DNA from: Cyanobacteria bacterium UBA11372
GTDB taxonomy: Bacteria; Cyanobacteriota; Cyanobacteriia; Cyanobacteriales; Aerosakkonemataceae
NCBI GenBank assembly: GCA_003486675.1
Contig: DNGG01000470.1
Coordinates: 1-6,521 of the forward strand
DNA length: 6,521 bases
Direction of reading: 5' to 3'
The notes beneath the pieces were generated by a model. It did not search any database. It worked only from the letters and a program-made list of their open reading frames with translations, and was not told where the DNA came from. Numbering within the stretch: the first letter of the stretch is position 1; the number at the start of each line of letters is the position of its first letter. Below are positions 6,432-6,521 of this stretch, in pieces. Made by a program: the position numbers and the translations under genes.

Positions 6432-6447
6432 AGTAAAACAGCCATTA
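6421..6447 (+). terminator. Stem-loop immediately after the SNF2 coding region
   Basis: TAATGGCT (6421-6428, starting with the stop codon) pairs perfectly with AGCCATTA (6440-6447) across an 11-nt loop. It is AT-rich and no T-run follows, so it is a poor intrinsic terminator. It might protect the mRNA 3' end, or simply result from two heptamer arrays of related sequence meeting. Confidence 0.3.
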
Positions 6448-6486
6448 CCAATTACCAATTACCAATTACCAATTACCAATTACCCA
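6444..6486 (+). repeat. ATTACCA heptamer tandem array (STRR-like)
   Basis: Five perfect head-to-tail copies of ATTACCA run from 6444 to 6478, followed by an eight-base variant ATTACCCA at 6479-6486. Short tandemly repeated heptamers (STRRs) are known from intergenic DNA of filamentous cyanobacteria; this unit is not one of the originally named STRR types that I can recall. It is intergenic and has no spacers. The remaining bases to 6521 show no gene. Confidence 0.9.
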
Positions 6487-6521
6487 ATTTAATAAACTGC
6501 CTGCCAAATCCGAATTGTGCC

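Noticed and set aside
6444..6486. CRISPR-like array
   Set aside because: The 7-bp units are directly contiguous with no spacers, so it is a simple tandem repeat.

Overview
The window looks like chromosomal DNA of a cyanobacterium, probably a filamentous one. Three signs support this. The palindrome GCGATCGC (HIP1) occurs eight times in 6.5 kb. Both recognisable housekeeping-type proteins carry cyanobacterial-style sequence: the PNPase start 'DKSISFDGRDIRLK' and the SNF2 protein start 'MAILHG.W..Q..GG.LFIWGETW'. The window also ends in heptamer tandem repeats like those common in filamentous cyanobacteria. The genus cannot be fixed from this stretch.

Layout: (1) 1-854, minus strand: the N-terminal 284 codons of polyribonucleotide nucleotidyltransferase (pnp), running off the left edge. 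(2) 855-1526: a 672-bp gap with the pnp leader, a small hairpin in that leader, and no convincing gene. (3) 1527-2969, plus strand: a full-length TnpB (OrfB, IS200/IS605 superfamily) RuvC-like RNA-guided nuclease of 480 residues with no TnpA partner. (4) About 2832-3021: a run of stem-loops that starts inside the tnpB C-terminal coding region, continues past its stop codon and ends at a GTCAA. This is the architecture expected of a TnpB-associated right-end RNA (reRNA/omegaRNA) and IS right end. (5) 3022-3228: a short non-coding spacer that would hold the reRNA guide and the promoter of the next gene. (6) 3229-6423, plus strand: a complete 1064-residue SNF2-family helicase/ATPase with a bacterial SNF2-associated domain and an unusual Ala in place of the motif I Thr (GLGKA). 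(7) 6411-6521: two heptamer repeat arrays, the first overlapping the last codons and stop of the SNF2 gene.

The genes do not form one operon. pnp is divergent from the rest, tnpB looks like a mobile-element passenger inserted between two chromosomal genes, and the SNF2 gene is probably transcribed from its own promoter. The points most worth checking are the tnpB 3' structured RNA with its predicted guide, and the motif I substitution in an otherwise intact SNF2 ATPase.
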